DNA of 64,000 bases from NCBI RefSeq assembly GCF_900115845.1, contig NZ_FOXX01000012.1, positions 82,999 through 146,998 of the forward strand, written 5' to 3'. Numbering within the stretch: the stretch's first letter is position 1; the number at the start of each line of letters is the position of its first letter. This DNA comes from Priestia endophytica DSM 13796 (lineage in GTDB: Bacteria > Bacillota > Bacilli > Bacillales > Bacillaceae_H). The translations under genes were made by a program, and so were the position numbers. Positions 8,792 to 17,504 of this stretch are shown here, piece after piece. The notes below the pieces were generated by a model. That model was not told where the DNA came from and made no database searches. It saw only the letters and a list, made by a program, of their open reading frames with translations.

Positions 8792-10000
8792 TTAAACTGT
8801 TTTTGGCGTTAGGTTAAAGCAGCGGTTATAGATCCATTCATATTTCTCTTGAGTAAGATCATGAGGGTTTCCTACTGTTTGAGGGTCTTTCATTGCTTCT
8901 TTTGAAAGACGTTCAATCATATCTTTTGGAACCCCTTGATCTTCAAGAGAAGGAATACCTAGATCTTCAACAAGTTCATACATCCAGTTTACAGAAGCTT
9001 TTGCTGCCTCTTCTGTTGTCATGTTACTTGTATCAATTCCAAATGCTTTAGCAATACGAGCAAATTTAGCAGGGTTTCCTTTCCAGTTAAACTCCATCAC
9101 AGGGCCCATCATAGCTGCTACGCATTCTCCATGAGCAACTGGAATAATGCCGCCTAATGTTTGACTCATAGCATGAGCTGCTCCTGCTGATTCACTGCCG
9201 TATGAAAGACCAGCAAGCATAGCTGCTTGGGCCATTCCGTATCTTGCTTCAAGGTCTTCCCCATCTGCATAAGCACGACGGATATAATGTGCAGCATACT
9301 CCATTGCCATTAATGCAACAGCATCTGTAATCGGTTGAGCAAATTTCATTGTATAACATTCAATAGCATGTGCTAGTGCATCAACGCCTGTCATTGCTGT
9401 AACACGTGGAGGCATTGAGACATGAAGTTTTGGATCAATAATTGTAAGGTGAGCAGCAATAAGCGGCCCACCAGTATTAAATTTAAACTCACGCTCTTCA
9501 TCTGTAATAACAGCCCACTGTGTTACTTCAGACCCTGTTCCAGCTGTTGTTGGAATTGTTGTTAATGGTGGGATACGATTTTCGAGTGGTTTTTTACCTT
9601 CAGCAGCTTCGTAATCTAATACAGAGCCTTGATGTGTTGCCTCTACTCCAATTGCTTTTGCAGTATCCATAGAGCTTCCACCACCAACTGCTACAAGGCC
9701 GTTGCATCCTTCTTTTTCATAAAGAGAAGAACCTTCTGCAACAAGTCGAACGGGTGGATTTGGTTCTACTTTGTTAAATAAAACAACTTCAATTCCTTCT
9801 TCTTTTAAGTTCTTGATTACAGGATCAACAACACCTGCATTGTAGATGCCAGGGTCTGTTACTAAAAGAGCCTTTGATACGCCTAATTTTTTTACTTCTT
9901 CACCTAGGTGGTTAATTGCTCCGATACCGTGTTTGATTGCTGTAGGGATCTCAAACTGATGAAATTTTGTCATATGTTCAATTTTCATATTTAGTGCCAT
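8792..10000 (-). CDS. gbsB: type III (iron-containing) alcohol dehydrogenase, choline dehydrogenase GbsB
   Basis: This 402-residue iron-dependent alcohol dehydrogenase oxidises choline to betaine aldehyde in the cytoplasm. The NAD-binding region has VGGGSSMDTAKAIG and TIPTTAGTGSEVTQWAV. The metal ligands fall in the family positions (DALAHAIECY and the later HAMSQTLGG and HG stretches). The length equals B. subtilis GbsB. TAAGGAGG precedes the ATG. It sits 30 bases downstream of gbsA on the same strand, the standard gbsAB operon order, so the specific choline assignment rests on context as much as on family similarity. Expression is expected to follow choline through GbsR. Confidence 0.92.
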   Translation of the reverse strand: MALNMKIEHMTKFHQFEIPTAIKHGIGAINHLGEEVKKLGVSKALLVTDPGIYNAGVVDPVIKNLKEEGIEVVLFNKVEPNPPVRLVAEGSSLYEKEGCNGLVAVGGGSSMDTAKAIGVEATHQGSVLDYEAAEGKKPLENRIPPLTTIPTTAGTGSEVTQWAVITDEEREFKFNTGGPLIAAHLTIIDPKLHVSMPPRVTAMTGVDALAHAIECYTMKFAQPITDAVALMAMEYAAHYIRRAYADGEDLEARYGMAQAAMLAGLSYGSESAGAAHAMSQTLGGIIPVAHGECVAAMMGPVMEFNWKGNPAKFARIAKAFGIDTSNMTTEEAAKASVNWMYELVEDLGIPSLEDQGVPKDMIERLSKEAMKDPQTVGNPHDLTQEKYEWIYNRCFNLTPKTV

Positions 10001-10030
10001 ACTAAAAAACCTCCTTAGAATAGTAAAAAA

Positions 10031-11503
10031 TTATTTAAACCAGCCAACAGGCTCTGGTTTTGTATTTCGATAAATATGCTTAAGTTCTGTATATTCTTCT
10101 AATCCGGTATGACCGAGCTCACGACCGATTCCGGATTGTTTGTAGCCACCCCAAGGAGCTTGAGCAAAGTATGGGTGGAAGTCATTAATCCAAACCGTAC
10201 CCATGCGAAGGCGGTTTGCTACATACTCAGCTTTTGTAATGTCATTAGACCAAACAGCACCTGCAAGGCCGTAGATTGTATCATTTGCTAATTTTACTGC
10301 CTCTTCTTTTGAACTGAATTTCTCTACAGTAAGAACAGGACCAAAGACTTCCTCTTGCACAATGCGCATGTTCGATGTGCAGTCTATAAAAATAGTAGGA
10401 GAGTAGAAGAAACCATTTTGTAGCTCTTCAGCTTTTGGACGTTCTCCTCCTAGCGCTAATGTAGCTCCTTCTTCTTTACCGATCTCTACATAGCTTTCAA
10501 CTTTTTCACGATGCTCAGCTGAGATAAGAGGACCACTTTGCGTTCCTTCATCAAATCCATTTCCAAGCTTAATGCGTTTAGCTTTTTCAACTAGTGCTTC
10601 AATAAATTTGTCATGGAGGCTTTCTTCAACAAGCAGGCGGGCACCTGCTGAGCATACTTGCCCTCCATGGAAGAAGACTGCATTTAAAGCTTGATCAACG
10701 GCTGTATCAAAATCTGCATCAGCAAAAACGATATTTGGATTTTTTCCGCCAAGCTCTAGAGCAATGTTCTTTACGTTAGAGCTTGCCGCTCGCATAATTT
10801 CTTTCCCCGTTTCAATTCCACCTGTAAAAGAAAGAAGATCTACTTCTGTACTTGAAGAAAGTTCAGCCCCAACTGTATTTCCTTTTCCGAGCACAAGATT
10901 TACTACACCTTTAGGTACTCCTGCTTCTTCCATAAGTTCAAATACTTTAATTGTGGTGAGTGGAGTGATTTCACTAGGTTTCATAATAAGTGTGTTTCCT
11001 GCCGCAAGAGCAGGAGCAAGTTTCCAAGATGCTTGGAGTAAAGGATAGTTCCACGGTGTAATTTGGCCACAAACTCCAACAGGTTCACGAACTACTCTAC
11101 TTTGTGAATGTGGAAGAGGGGAGGAGATGACTTCACCGCCATTTTTGTCCGTAAGTCCTCCATAGTAAAAAAAGACATTTGCAATGTCTTCCATATCTGC
11201 TCGACTTTCCTCGAGTGTTTTTCCTGTATCTAATGTTTCAAGTTTTGCTAGTTCTTCATGATCACGACGAATAAGGGATGCAATCTTCTGAATAATCAAA
11301 CCGCGCTCATTGGCAGGTGTAAAAGCCCATTCACTTTCGTCAAAAGCAGTTCTTGCTGCTTTTATCGCCTCTTTTGTATCTTCTTCATTGCCTTCTGAAA
11401 CCTTAGCAATAATTTCTTGATTGAACGGATTAATAATGTCTCTTATTTCTCCATTTTTGGCCTCAACCCATTGACCATTGATAAACATTTTCTTTGTTTC
11501 CAA
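10031..11503 (-). CDS. gbsA: betaine-aldehyde dehydrogenase GbsA
   Basis: This 490-residue NAD-dependent aldehyde dehydrogenase converts betaine aldehyde to the osmoprotectant glycine betaine. The catalytic Glu is in ALELGGKNPN and the catalytic Cys in GGQVCSAGAR. The cofactor motif WNYPL and FTGGIETGKEIM are present. I chose the TTG start at 11503: TAGGAGGAG lies just upstream and the resulting length equals B. subtilis GbsA. A longer in-frame ORF extends to 11599 but would overlap the promoter. It is the first gene of gbsAB and is divergent from gbsR across a 384-base regulatory region. Confidence 0.93.
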   Translation of the reverse strand: METKKMFINGQWVEAKNGEIRDIINPFNQEIIAKVSEGNEEDTKEAIKAARTAFDESEWAFTPANERGLIIQKIASLIRRDHEELAKLETLDTGKTLEESRADMEDIANVFFYYGGLTDKNGGEVISSPLPHSQSRVVREPVGVCGQITPWNYPLLQASWKLAPALAAGNTLIMKPSEITPLTTIKVFELMEEAGVPKGVVNLVLGKGNTVGAELSSSTEVDLLSFTGGIETGKEIMRAASSNVKNIALELGGKNPNIVFADADFDTAVDQALNAVFFHGGQVCSAGARLLVEESLHDKFIEALVEKAKRIKLGNGFDEGTQSGPLISAEHREKVESYVEIGKEEGATLALGGERPKAEELQNGFFYSPTIFIDCTSNMRIVQEEVFGPVLTVEKFSSKEEAVKLANDTIYGLAGAVWSNDITKAEYVANRLRMGTVWINDFHPYFAQAPWGGYKQSGIGRELGHTGLEEYTELKHIYRNTKPEPVGWFK

Positions 11504-11534
11504 TCTCTTCACTCCTCCTAATGAATCGTAAAGT

Positions 11535-11556
11535 TTGTTAAGAATATTTTTAACAA
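11535..11556. promoter_or_regulatory. candidate GbsR operator 1, downstream of the gbsA promoter
   Basis: TTGTTAA (11535-11541) and TTAACAA (11550-11556) form a perfect 7-bp inverted repeat with an 8-base spacer. It lies just past the predicted gbsA transcription start, where a bound repressor would act as a roadblock. That is the mode known for B. subtilis GbsR; the assignment of this sequence is inference. Confidence 0.5.
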
Positions 11557-11571
11557 TGTTTATATTTAACA

Positions 11572-11599
11572 ACTTAACATGGCAATGATTTCTTGTCAA
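11572..11599 (-). promoter_or_regulatory. gbsAB promoter
   Basis: On the minus strand, TTGACA (11594-11599) and TTAAGT (11572-11577) are spaced by 16 bases, giving a start near 11565. The -35 is perfect and the -10 weak, which fits a regulated SigA promoter. Confidence 0.55.
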
Positions 11600-11685
11600 A
11601 GAAGAACTGTTTAACCTATTATCCTTTATAAATAAAACTTTAAGTTGAAATGGAAATCTGTTTTGGAGAAAATAATAATATAAAT

Positions 11686-11707
11686 TTGTTAAGAAAAAAT
11701 TTAACGA
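11686..11707. promoter_or_regulatory. candidate GbsR operator 2, near the gbsR promoter
   Basis: TTGTTAA (11686-11692) and TTAACGA (11701-11707) repeat the arms and 8-base spacing of the site at 11535-11556 with one mismatch. It lies just upstream of a likely gbsR promoter (TTTCAC at 11721-11726, TATAAT at 11743-11748, 16-base spacer), which suggests autoregulation. Confidence 0.45.
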
Positions 11708-11887
11708 AGTTAATGTTATTTTTCACTTTTTATAAATGAACTTATAATGATAAAGAGTTTTCTTTTTTAACAGAGGGAAGTAAACTAATTGATAAATGTC
11801 TATAACCATAGAAGTGCACCTAATATAGGGCTGACTTGAAAATTCTAAATATAAATTCTAAATCGATCATATAGAGGAGGAGACACA

Positions 11888-12451
11888 ATGGAACAAGGTG
11901 ATGCAGGAAAGATAACTGAAAAAGCAAGAGCTTCCATTGAACATGCGAAGGGTCTTGTAACAGAGTCAATTGCTGAAACAATGGACTTGTATGGGGTAAC
12001 TGGAAGTGTTGGAAATTTGTTTGGAACAATGTATTTTGAGAATGATATGACGCTTGATGAGATGAGAGAAAAGCTTGGGATGAGCAAGCCGAGTATGAGT
12101 ACAGGAGTGAGAAGACTACAAGAGCTTGATATTGTGAAGAAAACATTTATAAAAGGAAGTAGAAAGCATACGTATGTTGCTGAAAAAGATTTCTTTCACT
12201 TTTTTGCTAACTTCTTTACTCATAAATGGGAGAGGGAAGTAAAACTAAATTTAGAAGCCATTGAACAAGCTCAAGAGGAAATTAAAAATGTCTTAATTAT
12301 GAAGGAGCTTGGAGAAGATCTTCAGGCAGAAGCAAGGGATTTATATCATCAACTTGAAGATTCAAAACCTTACTATGCTTGGCTGCATAAGCTTGTGGAG
12401 AGCATCAGGAGCGGTAAAATCTATGAGTTTATTCCAAAAGAAGAAAAATAA
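11888..12451 (+). CDS. gbsR: choline-responsive transcriptional repressor GbsR
   Basis: This 187-residue winged-helix protein belongs to the MarR-type GbsR family. The helix-turn-helix lies around residues 55-85 (LDEMREKLGMSKPSMSTGVRRL), and the wing follows with KKTFIKGSRKHTYVAE. GbsR binds choline as inducer and represses gbsAB and, in B. subtilis, opuB. A GAGGAGG ribosome binding site is 8 bases before the ATG. The gene is divergent from gbsA and shares a region with two similar palindromes. It is followed after 36 bases by a HAD-family gene on the same strand, which may or may not be co-transcribed. No choline transporter gene is adjacent. Confidence 0.92.
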   Translation: MEQGDAGKITEKARASIEHAKGLVTESIAETMDLYGVTGSVGNLFGTMYFENDMTLDEMREKLGMSKPSMSTGVRRLQELDIVKKTFIKGSRKHTYVAEKDFFHFFANFFTHKWEREVKLNLEAIEQAQEEIKNVLIMKELGEDLQAEARDLYHQLEDSKPYYAWLHKLVESIRSGKIYEFIPKEEK

Positions 12452-12484
12452 TATATTTAAAAATGAAGAAGAGGGGAGGGGAGA

Positions 12485-13162
12485 GTGATGAAGAAAATAC
12501 AGGCTGTTATTTTTGACTTTGATGGCGTTATTGTGGATACTGTACCACTTTATTATAAAGCAACAAAAGTAATCGCGGATATGTTAGGTGTTACTTTTAC
12601 GTCAGAAATGAATCAGCAGCTTCAAGGAGTAAATCGGAAGCAAACCATTATGACGCTCATAAAAGACAGTACTAGAACCTATAGTGAACAAGAAGTCTAT
12701 GAGCTAGGGGAACAGAAAAATGAAGAATATAAAAAGCTCATTCAAAACCTTGATGAAAAAGTTGTGCTTCCTGGAATTCAATCATTCCTAGGAGAGTTGA
12801 AAAAGAGGGGAATTCCAACAGCAGTTGCGTCCTCAAGCTCCAATGCCCCATATTTAATAGAGAAGATTGGGCTTTCATCATATTTTGATCACATTGTAGA
12901 TGTGACAAAGATTAAGAAAGGAAAGCCAAATCCTGAGATTTTTTTGACTGCTGCACGTCAATTACAAATTCCTCCACAAGATTGTATAGCAATAGAAGAT
13001 GGACGAGCAGGACTTGAAGGAATTCAAAAAGCAAATATGTTTTCAGTTGGGGTAGGGGAGGACGAAATGATGAAAAATGCCGACCTTTATGTCGAAAAAA
13101 CAGAGGATTTAACTTTTGAAAAGTTAGCAAAGAGCTATGATGAGTTCTTTCAAACAAAATAG
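12485..13162 (+). CDS. HAD-superfamily hydrolase, beta-phosphoglucomutase-like
   Basis: This 225-residue HAD protein has a cap domain between motifs I and II. Motif I is VIFDFDGVIVDT (about residues 8-19), with the nucleophile Asp and the acid/base Asp two residues later. Motif II is VASSSSNAP, the motif III Lys is in KKGKPNPEIF, and motif IV is AIEDGRAGLEGI. The cap segment QLQGVNRKQTI resembles the substrate-recognition loop of beta-phosphoglucomutase (PgmB), which interconverts beta-glucose 1-phosphate and glucose 6-phosphate. A neighbouring disaccharide phosphorylase, the usual partner, is absent, so a general sugar-phosphatase role remains possible. GTG (12485) and ATG (12488) are both reachable from the GGGGAGGGGAG ribosome binding site. 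Confidence 0.75.
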   Translation: MMKKIQAVIFDFDGVIVDTVPLYYKATKVIADMLGVTFTSEMNQQLQGVNRKQTIMTLIKDSTRTYSEQEVYELGEQKNEEYKKLIQNLDEKVVLPGIQSFLGELKKRGIPTAVASSSSNAPYLIEKIGLSSYFDHIVDVTKIKKGKPNPEIFLTAARQLQIPPQDCIAIEDGRAGLEGIQKANMFSVGVGEDEMMKNADLYVEKTEDLTFEKLAKSYDEFFQTK

Positions 13163-13164
13163 TT

Positions 13165-13196
13165 GAAAAACTGCTCAGGAAATGAGCAGTTTTTTC
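13165..13196 (+). terminator. intrinsic terminator after the HAD gene
   Basis: CTGCTCA / TGAGCAG (13171-13177 and 13183-13189), extended by A-T pairs, is followed by a TTTTTT tract. Confidence 0.85.
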
Positions 13197-13500
13197 TTGC
13201 CAAAACAAGAAAAAAAGGCGACAATAACAGACATGATATTACATTATTTGGACAAAAAAGGATAAATGATGAACATTTTGTGACTTATTTGTGACAAATT
13301 AATTATCATTTTTTGACGACTAGTCAAAAGAAAGTTAATGTCGTAAAATATGTGGTATTGTGGATAGGTAAATAAAACGTTGTGTTTTTTTTGTCTTCTA
13401 CTATATTTCTCTACTCGACTTCCATAAATAGTAAGTGGGGTAGTTGAGGTTTAAAATTTTATAATATCCTTTTTTAAAACAAAGGAAAGGAGGAACATCC
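13197..13500 (+). promoter_or_regulatory. qox promoter region with direct and inverted repeats
   Basis: This 304-base gap before qoxA contains no ORF of note. TTTGTGAC occurs twice with an 11-base period (13277-13284 and 13288-13295), the layout bound by OmpR-family response regulators such as ResD. An inverted repeat TTTTGAC / GTCAAAA (13311-13317, 13323-13329) follows and includes a possible -35 element TTGACG with TAATGT 17 bases later. The AAAGGAGG of qoxA is at the end. The assignment to a particular regulator is inference. Confidence 0.45.
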
Positions 13501-14436
13501 ATGAAAAAGCTTCAAAAAGTGAGTCGCAAGTGGATCTCATTGTCTGCTCTAGCTATTCTCTTTTTATTGAGCGGCTGTGATCTAAAGATGGGTGTGTTAA
13601 ACCCACAAGGACCAGTGGCTCAAACTCAATATGACCTAATTATGTGGTCGATTGGTTTTATGCTTATTATCATTGTGGTTGTTTTCGTTTTATTTGCTGT
13701 AGTTCTTATTAAGTATCGTGAAAGACCAGATAATATGAATTACGAGCCACCAGAGGTACACGGAAATACATTCCTTGAAATCGTCTGGACTGGTATTCCT
13801 ATTATCATTGTTATTGCACTATCTATCCCAACAGTCAAAGCTATCTTTGACTTAGAGAAACCACCACAAGCTGCAAATGCAGAAGAACAACAAGAACCGC
13901 TTGTTATCTATGCAACATCAGCTGACTGGAAATGGATTTTTAGTTATCCTGAACAAGGAATTGAGACGGTTAACTATGTAAACATTCCAGAAGATAGACC
14001 AGTTGAATTTAAGTTAACATCAGCGGATTCAATGACGGCTCTATGGATTCCAGAGCTTGGTGGACAAAAATATGCAATGGCAGGTATGGAAACAACGCTT
14101 TATTTACAAGCAGATCACGAAGGCACTTACATGGGACGTAACGCTAACTTCAATGGTGAAGGTTTCGCACAAATGGAATTTGAAGTAGAATCTCAAAAAC
14201 CAGAAGAATTCCAAGAGTGGGCTGATGAAGTAAAAGATACGGCTCCTAAGCTTACAGAAAAAGAGTACAACAAAGAGATCTTAAAACAGAGCGTTATTGG
14301 TCGTAAGTCTTTCTCAAACACACACTTAGACTTTGTTGACCATGCAAAGCAAGATACTTATAACAAATCTGAAGAAGATCATGAAGGTCATGAAGAGGGC
14401 ATGGATATGGAAGGCATGGACCATAGCAGTCATTAA
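13501..14436 (+). CDS. qoxA: cytochrome aa3 quinol oxidase subunit II (lipoprotein)
   Basis: This 311-residue protein is subunit II of the proton-pumping aa3 menaquinol oxidase. The N-terminus is a lipoprotein signal peptide with lipobox LLSGC (Cys about residue 26). Two transmembrane segments follow (about residues 45-70 and 95-112), then an extracellular cupredoxin domain. The domain lacks the Cys/His/Met set of a CuA centre, which separates quinol oxidase QoxA from cytochrome c oxidase CtaC. The C-terminus is rich in His, Asp and Met (EGHEEGMDMEGMDHSSH). AAAGGAGG precedes the ATG. It is the first gene of qoxABCD. Confidence 0.95.
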   Translation: MKKLQKVSRKWISLSALAILFLLSGCDLKMGVLNPQGPVAQTQYDLIMWSIGFMLIIIVVVFVLFAVVLIKYRERPDNMNYEPPEVHGNTFLEIVWTGIPIIIVIALSIPTVKAIFDLEKPPQAANAEEQQEPLVIYATSADWKWIFSYPEQGIETVNYVNIPEDRPVEFKLTSADSMTALWIPELGGQKYAMAGMETTLYLQADHEGTYMGRNANFNGEGFAQMEFEVESQKPEEFQEWADEVKDTAPKLTEKEYNKEILKQSVIGRKSFSNTHLDFVDHAKQDTYNKSEEDHEGHEEGMDMEGMDHSSH

Positions 14437-14528
14437 TCTCTAAGCTTTTCAGCATGTTTTCATCATGTACAGTTTTATAACGCAACATATTAATTTTTGC
14501 TAATACAGCGGAAGGAGGAAGCTAAGAG

Positions 14529-16481
14529 ATGAAGCTCGATGAATTTTTCGTCACAGGTGATCCGCTAATTTATGGCGCGGATGTTTCCATCGTATTAGCC
14601 ACTTTAGGTATCATCTTTGTTTTAACTTACTTCAAGAAGTGGAAATGGCTTTGGACAGAATGGCTTACATCCGTAGATCATAAGAAAATTGGTATCATGT
14701 ATATCATTGCTGCGGTGCTAATGCTTTTCCGCGGTGGAGTGGATGCCCTTTTAATGCGTGCTCAACTCACACTTCCAGAGACAGAGTTCTTAAGCTCTTC
14801 ACATTACAATGAAATTTTTACAACACACGGGACAATTATGATCCTGTTTATGGCTATGCCATTTTTAATTGGTTTAATTAACGTTGCTGTACCACTACAA
14901 ATTGGTGCACGTGACGTAGCATTCCCATTTTTAAACTCACTTAGTTTCTGGTCATTTTTTATGGGGGCAATGCTTTTCAATATCTCCTTCGTTATCGGGG
15001 GGTCACCAGATGCAGGGTGGACAGCTTACATGCCTCTAGCTGGCAATGAGTTAAGCCCAGGGCCTGGACAAAACTTTTACCTGTTAGGACTTCAAATTGC
15101 CGGTATCGGTACACTTGCAACAGGTATTAACTTCTTAGTTACAATCCTAAAAATGCGCGCACCAGGTATGACATTAATGAAAATGCCAATGTTCACTTGG
15201 TCAACACTTATTACAGCTATCATTATTATCTTTGCTTTCCCTGTTTTAACAGTGGCATTAGCACTTATGACATTTGATAGACTATTTGATGCCAACTTCT
15301 TTAACTTGGGAGATGGCGGTATGCCTATGCTTTGGGCTAACTTGTTCTGGGTTTGGGGACATCCTGAAGTATATATTGTTATTTTACCTGCATTCGGTAT
15401 TTTCTCGGAAATCGTTTGTACGTTTGCACGTAAAACATTATTTGGTTACAAAGCAATGGTATTCTCAATGATTGCTATTGCAGGTTTAAGTTTCCTTGTA
15501 TGGGTCCATCACTTCTTTACGATGGGAGCAGGCGGAGCAGTTAACTCATTCTTCTCTGTTTCAACGATGGCAATTGCAATCCCAACAGGGGTTAAGATAT
15601 TTAACTGGTTATTTACGCTCTACAAAGGGCGCATTAAGATGACCGTTGCGATGATGTGGTCACTAGCATTTATCCCGAACTTTGTTATCGGTGGGGTAAC
15701 AGGGGTTATGCTTGCAATGGCTGCAGCTGACTATCAGTATCACAATACGTATTTCCTTATTGCCCACTTCCACTACGTATTAATCGCTGGTACAGTTTTC
15801 GCTTGTTTCGCAGGTCTATATTATTGGTATCCAAAAATGTTCGGTCATATGCTTAACGAACGTTTAGGAAAAATTAGTTTCTGGTTATTTATGATTGGAT
15901 TTAACGTATGTTTCTTCCCAATGTACTTCTTAGGTCTAATGGGAATGGCACGTCGTATGTACACTTACTCAGCAGGTCTTGGATGGACACCATTAAACGT
16001 TATTGCATCTATTGGTGCTGTTGGAATGGGTCTAGGATTCATTGTACTTGTATATAGCATTTACTACAGTGCTCGTCATGGTGAACGCGATCTTACTGGT
16101 GACCCATGGGATGGTCGTACGCTTGAGTGGATGGTTTCTTCACCACCACCATTCTACAACTTTGCTACAACACCAAAAATGACTCGTTTAGATGAGTATT
16201 GGTATCAGAAGAAAGAAAAAGGCTTTGAAGCTGCTCGTGAAGTAAAAGAGGAAGACTTAAAACCAATCCATATGCCAAGCAACTCTGGCTTAGGTGTTAT
16301 CATGTCAGTCCTCTTGTTCATTGCTGGTTTCGGTCTTGTATTTGAATGGTACTGGATGGCTATTCCAGGTCTAGCAGGTATGCTAATCTGTATGGTTATT
16401 CGTTCCTTCGATTATGACGATGGCTACTATGTCAGCGTTGAAGAAATTAAACGAACACAACGAATCGGAAAGGGGGCGTAA
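14529..16481 (+). CDS. qoxB: cytochrome aa3 quinol oxidase subunit I
   Basis: This 650-residue integral membrane protein holds the low-spin heme and the heme a3-CuB oxygen-reducing site. The CuB and cross-linked Tyr motif is [15 protein letters not shown] (near residue 277), a further CuB His pair is in WVHHFFTMG, and the heme ligands are in HFHYVL (near residue 415). The N-terminal heme ligand is in FTTHGTIMI. The membrane-spanning core is followed by a last helix pair near the C-terminus. The gene starts 92 bases after qoxA behind GGAAGGAGG and ends 3 bases before qoxC. It pumps protons across the cytoplasmic membrane while oxidising menaquinol. Confidence 0.97.
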   Translation: MKLDEFFVTGDPLIYGADVSIVLATLGIIFVLTYFKKWKWLWTEWLTSVDHKKIGIMYIIAAVLMLFRGGVDALLMRAQLTLPETEFLSSSHYNEIFTTHGTIMILFMAMPFLIGLINVAVPLQIGARDVAFPFLNSLSFWSFFMGAMLFNISFVIGGSPDAGWTAYMPLAGNELSPGPGQNFYLLGLQIAGIGTLATGINFLVTILKMRAPGMTLMKMPMFTWSTLITAIIIIFAFPVLTVALALMTFDRLFDANFFNLGDGGMPMLWANLFWVWGHPEVYIVILPAFGIFSEIVCTFARKTLFGYKAMVFSMIAIAGLSFLVWVHHFFTMGAGGAVNSFFSVSTMAIAIPTGVKIFNWLFTLYKGRIKMTVAMMWSLAFIPNFVIGGVTGVMLAMAAADYQYHNTYFLIAHFHYVLIAGTVFACFAGLYYWYPKMFGHMLNERLGKISFWLFMIGFNVCFFPMYFLGLMGMARRMYTYSAGLGWTPLNVIASIGAVGMGLGFIVLVYSIYYSARHGERDLTGDPWDGRTLEWMVSSPPPFYNFATTPKMTRLDEYWYQKKEKGFEAAREVKEEDLKPIHMPSNSGLGVIMSVLLFIAGFGLVFEWYWMAIPGLAGMLICMVIRSFDYDDGYYVSVEEIKRTQRIGKGA

Positions 16482-16484
16482 CGC

Positions 16485-17105
16485 ATGGCAGCAGAATCTA
16501 CACACGCACATGATGCTAATACGCCGCTTGAATATTCCAAAGGCGAGGACAGAATGACCATTCTTGGCTTCTGGATCTTCCTTGGAGCCGAGATCGCCCT
16601 GTTCTCAACACTATTCGCAACATATATGGTTTTACATTCTCGTCCAGCAAATGGACCAACTTCAGCTGACTTGTTTAAACCAGAGATCGTTTTAATTATG
16701 ACGTTCTTACTTTTAACAAGTAGTTTTACAGGAAGTATGGCTATCCATTATTTAAGAGCTCAAAAGATGAAAGCAATGGTAACGTGGCTTTTAATTACAA
16801 TGGCTCTTGGTCTTGGATTCCTAGGCTGTGAGATTTTTGAGTTCTATGAGTATATTGGACACGAAGGTGTTTCAATCAAAACAAGTGCTTTCTTATCAGC
16901 ATTCTTTGTTCTTGTTGGAACTCACGGACTTCACGTAACAATCGGTGTCGGTTGGTTAACGTGTATCTTGATTCAATTAAAACAGCGTGGATTTACACCA
17001 AAAACTGCTCGTAAAGTATTCATTATCGGTCTTTACTGGCACTTCTTAGATATCGTTTGGTTGTTTATCTTTACGTTAGTCTATTTATCAGGGATGGTGT
17101 TATAA
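16485..17105 (+). CDS. qoxC: cytochrome aa3 quinol oxidase subunit III
   Basis: This 206-residue heme-copper oxidase subunit III has five predicted transmembrane segments. The family motifs FLGAEIALFSTLFATY near the start and GTHGLHVTIG and YWHFLDIVWLFIF near the end are present. It starts 3 bases after qoxB with AAAGGGGG as the ribosome binding site, so the two are probably translationally coupled. The subunit stabilises the catalytic core and supports proton uptake. Confidence 0.95.
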   Translation: MAAESTHAHDANTPLEYSKGEDRMTILGFWIFLGAEIALFSTLFATYMVLHSRPANGPTSADLFKPEIVLIMTFLLLTSSFTGSMAIHYLRAQKMKAMVTWLLITMALGLGFLGCEIFEFYEYIGHEGVSIKTSAFLSAFFVLVGTHGLHVTIGVGWLTCILIQLKQRGFTPKTARKVFIIGLYWHFLDIVWLFIFTLVYLSGMVL

Positions 17106-17107
17106 TC

Positions 17108-17425
17108 ATGGCTGGAAAAGGATATGCACAAGAGCATCATGATGGTTTTCCTTGGAAGCTTGTTATCGGCTTTATCCTGTCGATCGTTATTACACTGATC
17201 ACCGTATGGGTAGCCTTTAGTTCAGGTTTCTCAAACACTGCTATTCTTACTGTTATGCTTATTCTTGCTTTCTTACAGGCTGGCATGCAGCTCGTGCTGT
17301 TCATGCACTTAAGAGAAGGAGAAGGTGCTGTACAGGTTGGGAATATGGTGTATGCATTCTTTATCGCTATTGTAATTGTTGCAGGTTCTGTTTGGGTTAT
17401 GTCATTCGGAATGCACAATCATTAA
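17108..17425 (+). CDS. qoxD: cytochrome aa3 quinol oxidase subunit IV
   Basis: This 105-residue membrane protein has three transmembrane helices and the subunit IV motif LQLVLFMHL (about residues 58-66). The start at 17108 directly follows the qoxC stop; it gives the N-terminus MAGKGYAQEHHDGFPWK, whose FPWK lead into the first helix matches B. subtilis QoxD. An in-frame start at 17057 inside qoxC is less likely. The ribosome binding site is weak, which suggests coupling to qoxC translation. The C-terminus is shorter than that of B. subtilis QoxD and lacks its His-rich tail. Confidence 0.92.
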   Translation: MAGKGYAQEHHDGFPWKLVIGFILSIVITLITVWVAFSSGFSNTAILTVMLILAFLQAGMQLVLFMHLREGEGAVQVGNMVYAFFIAIVIVAGSVWVMSFGMHNH

Positions 17426-17426
17426 T

Positions 17427-17466
17427 ACAAAAAACCTCAGCTCAATTGAGCTGAGGTTTTTTTGTA
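17427..17466 (+). terminator. qox operon terminator
   Basis: A long perfect palindrome spans 17431-17460 (AAAACCTCAGCTCAA and its complement) and is followed by further T residues. Confidence 0.92.
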
Positions 17467-17472
17467 TATAAG

Positions 17473-17504
17473 AAAAGGATGAGGGGAATTTCCCTCATCC
17501 TTTT
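17473..17504 (-). terminator. terminator of pdxK
   Basis: AAAAGGATGAGGG (17473-17485) pairs with CCCTCATCCTTTT (17492-17504). On the minus strand it directly follows the pdxK stop and ends in TTTTCTT. Confidence 0.85.

Noticed and set aside
11738..11756. PerR-like box TTATAATGATAAAGA upstream of gbsR
   Set aside because: Several mismatches to the PerR consensus; the TTATAAT is better explained as the gbsR -10 element.
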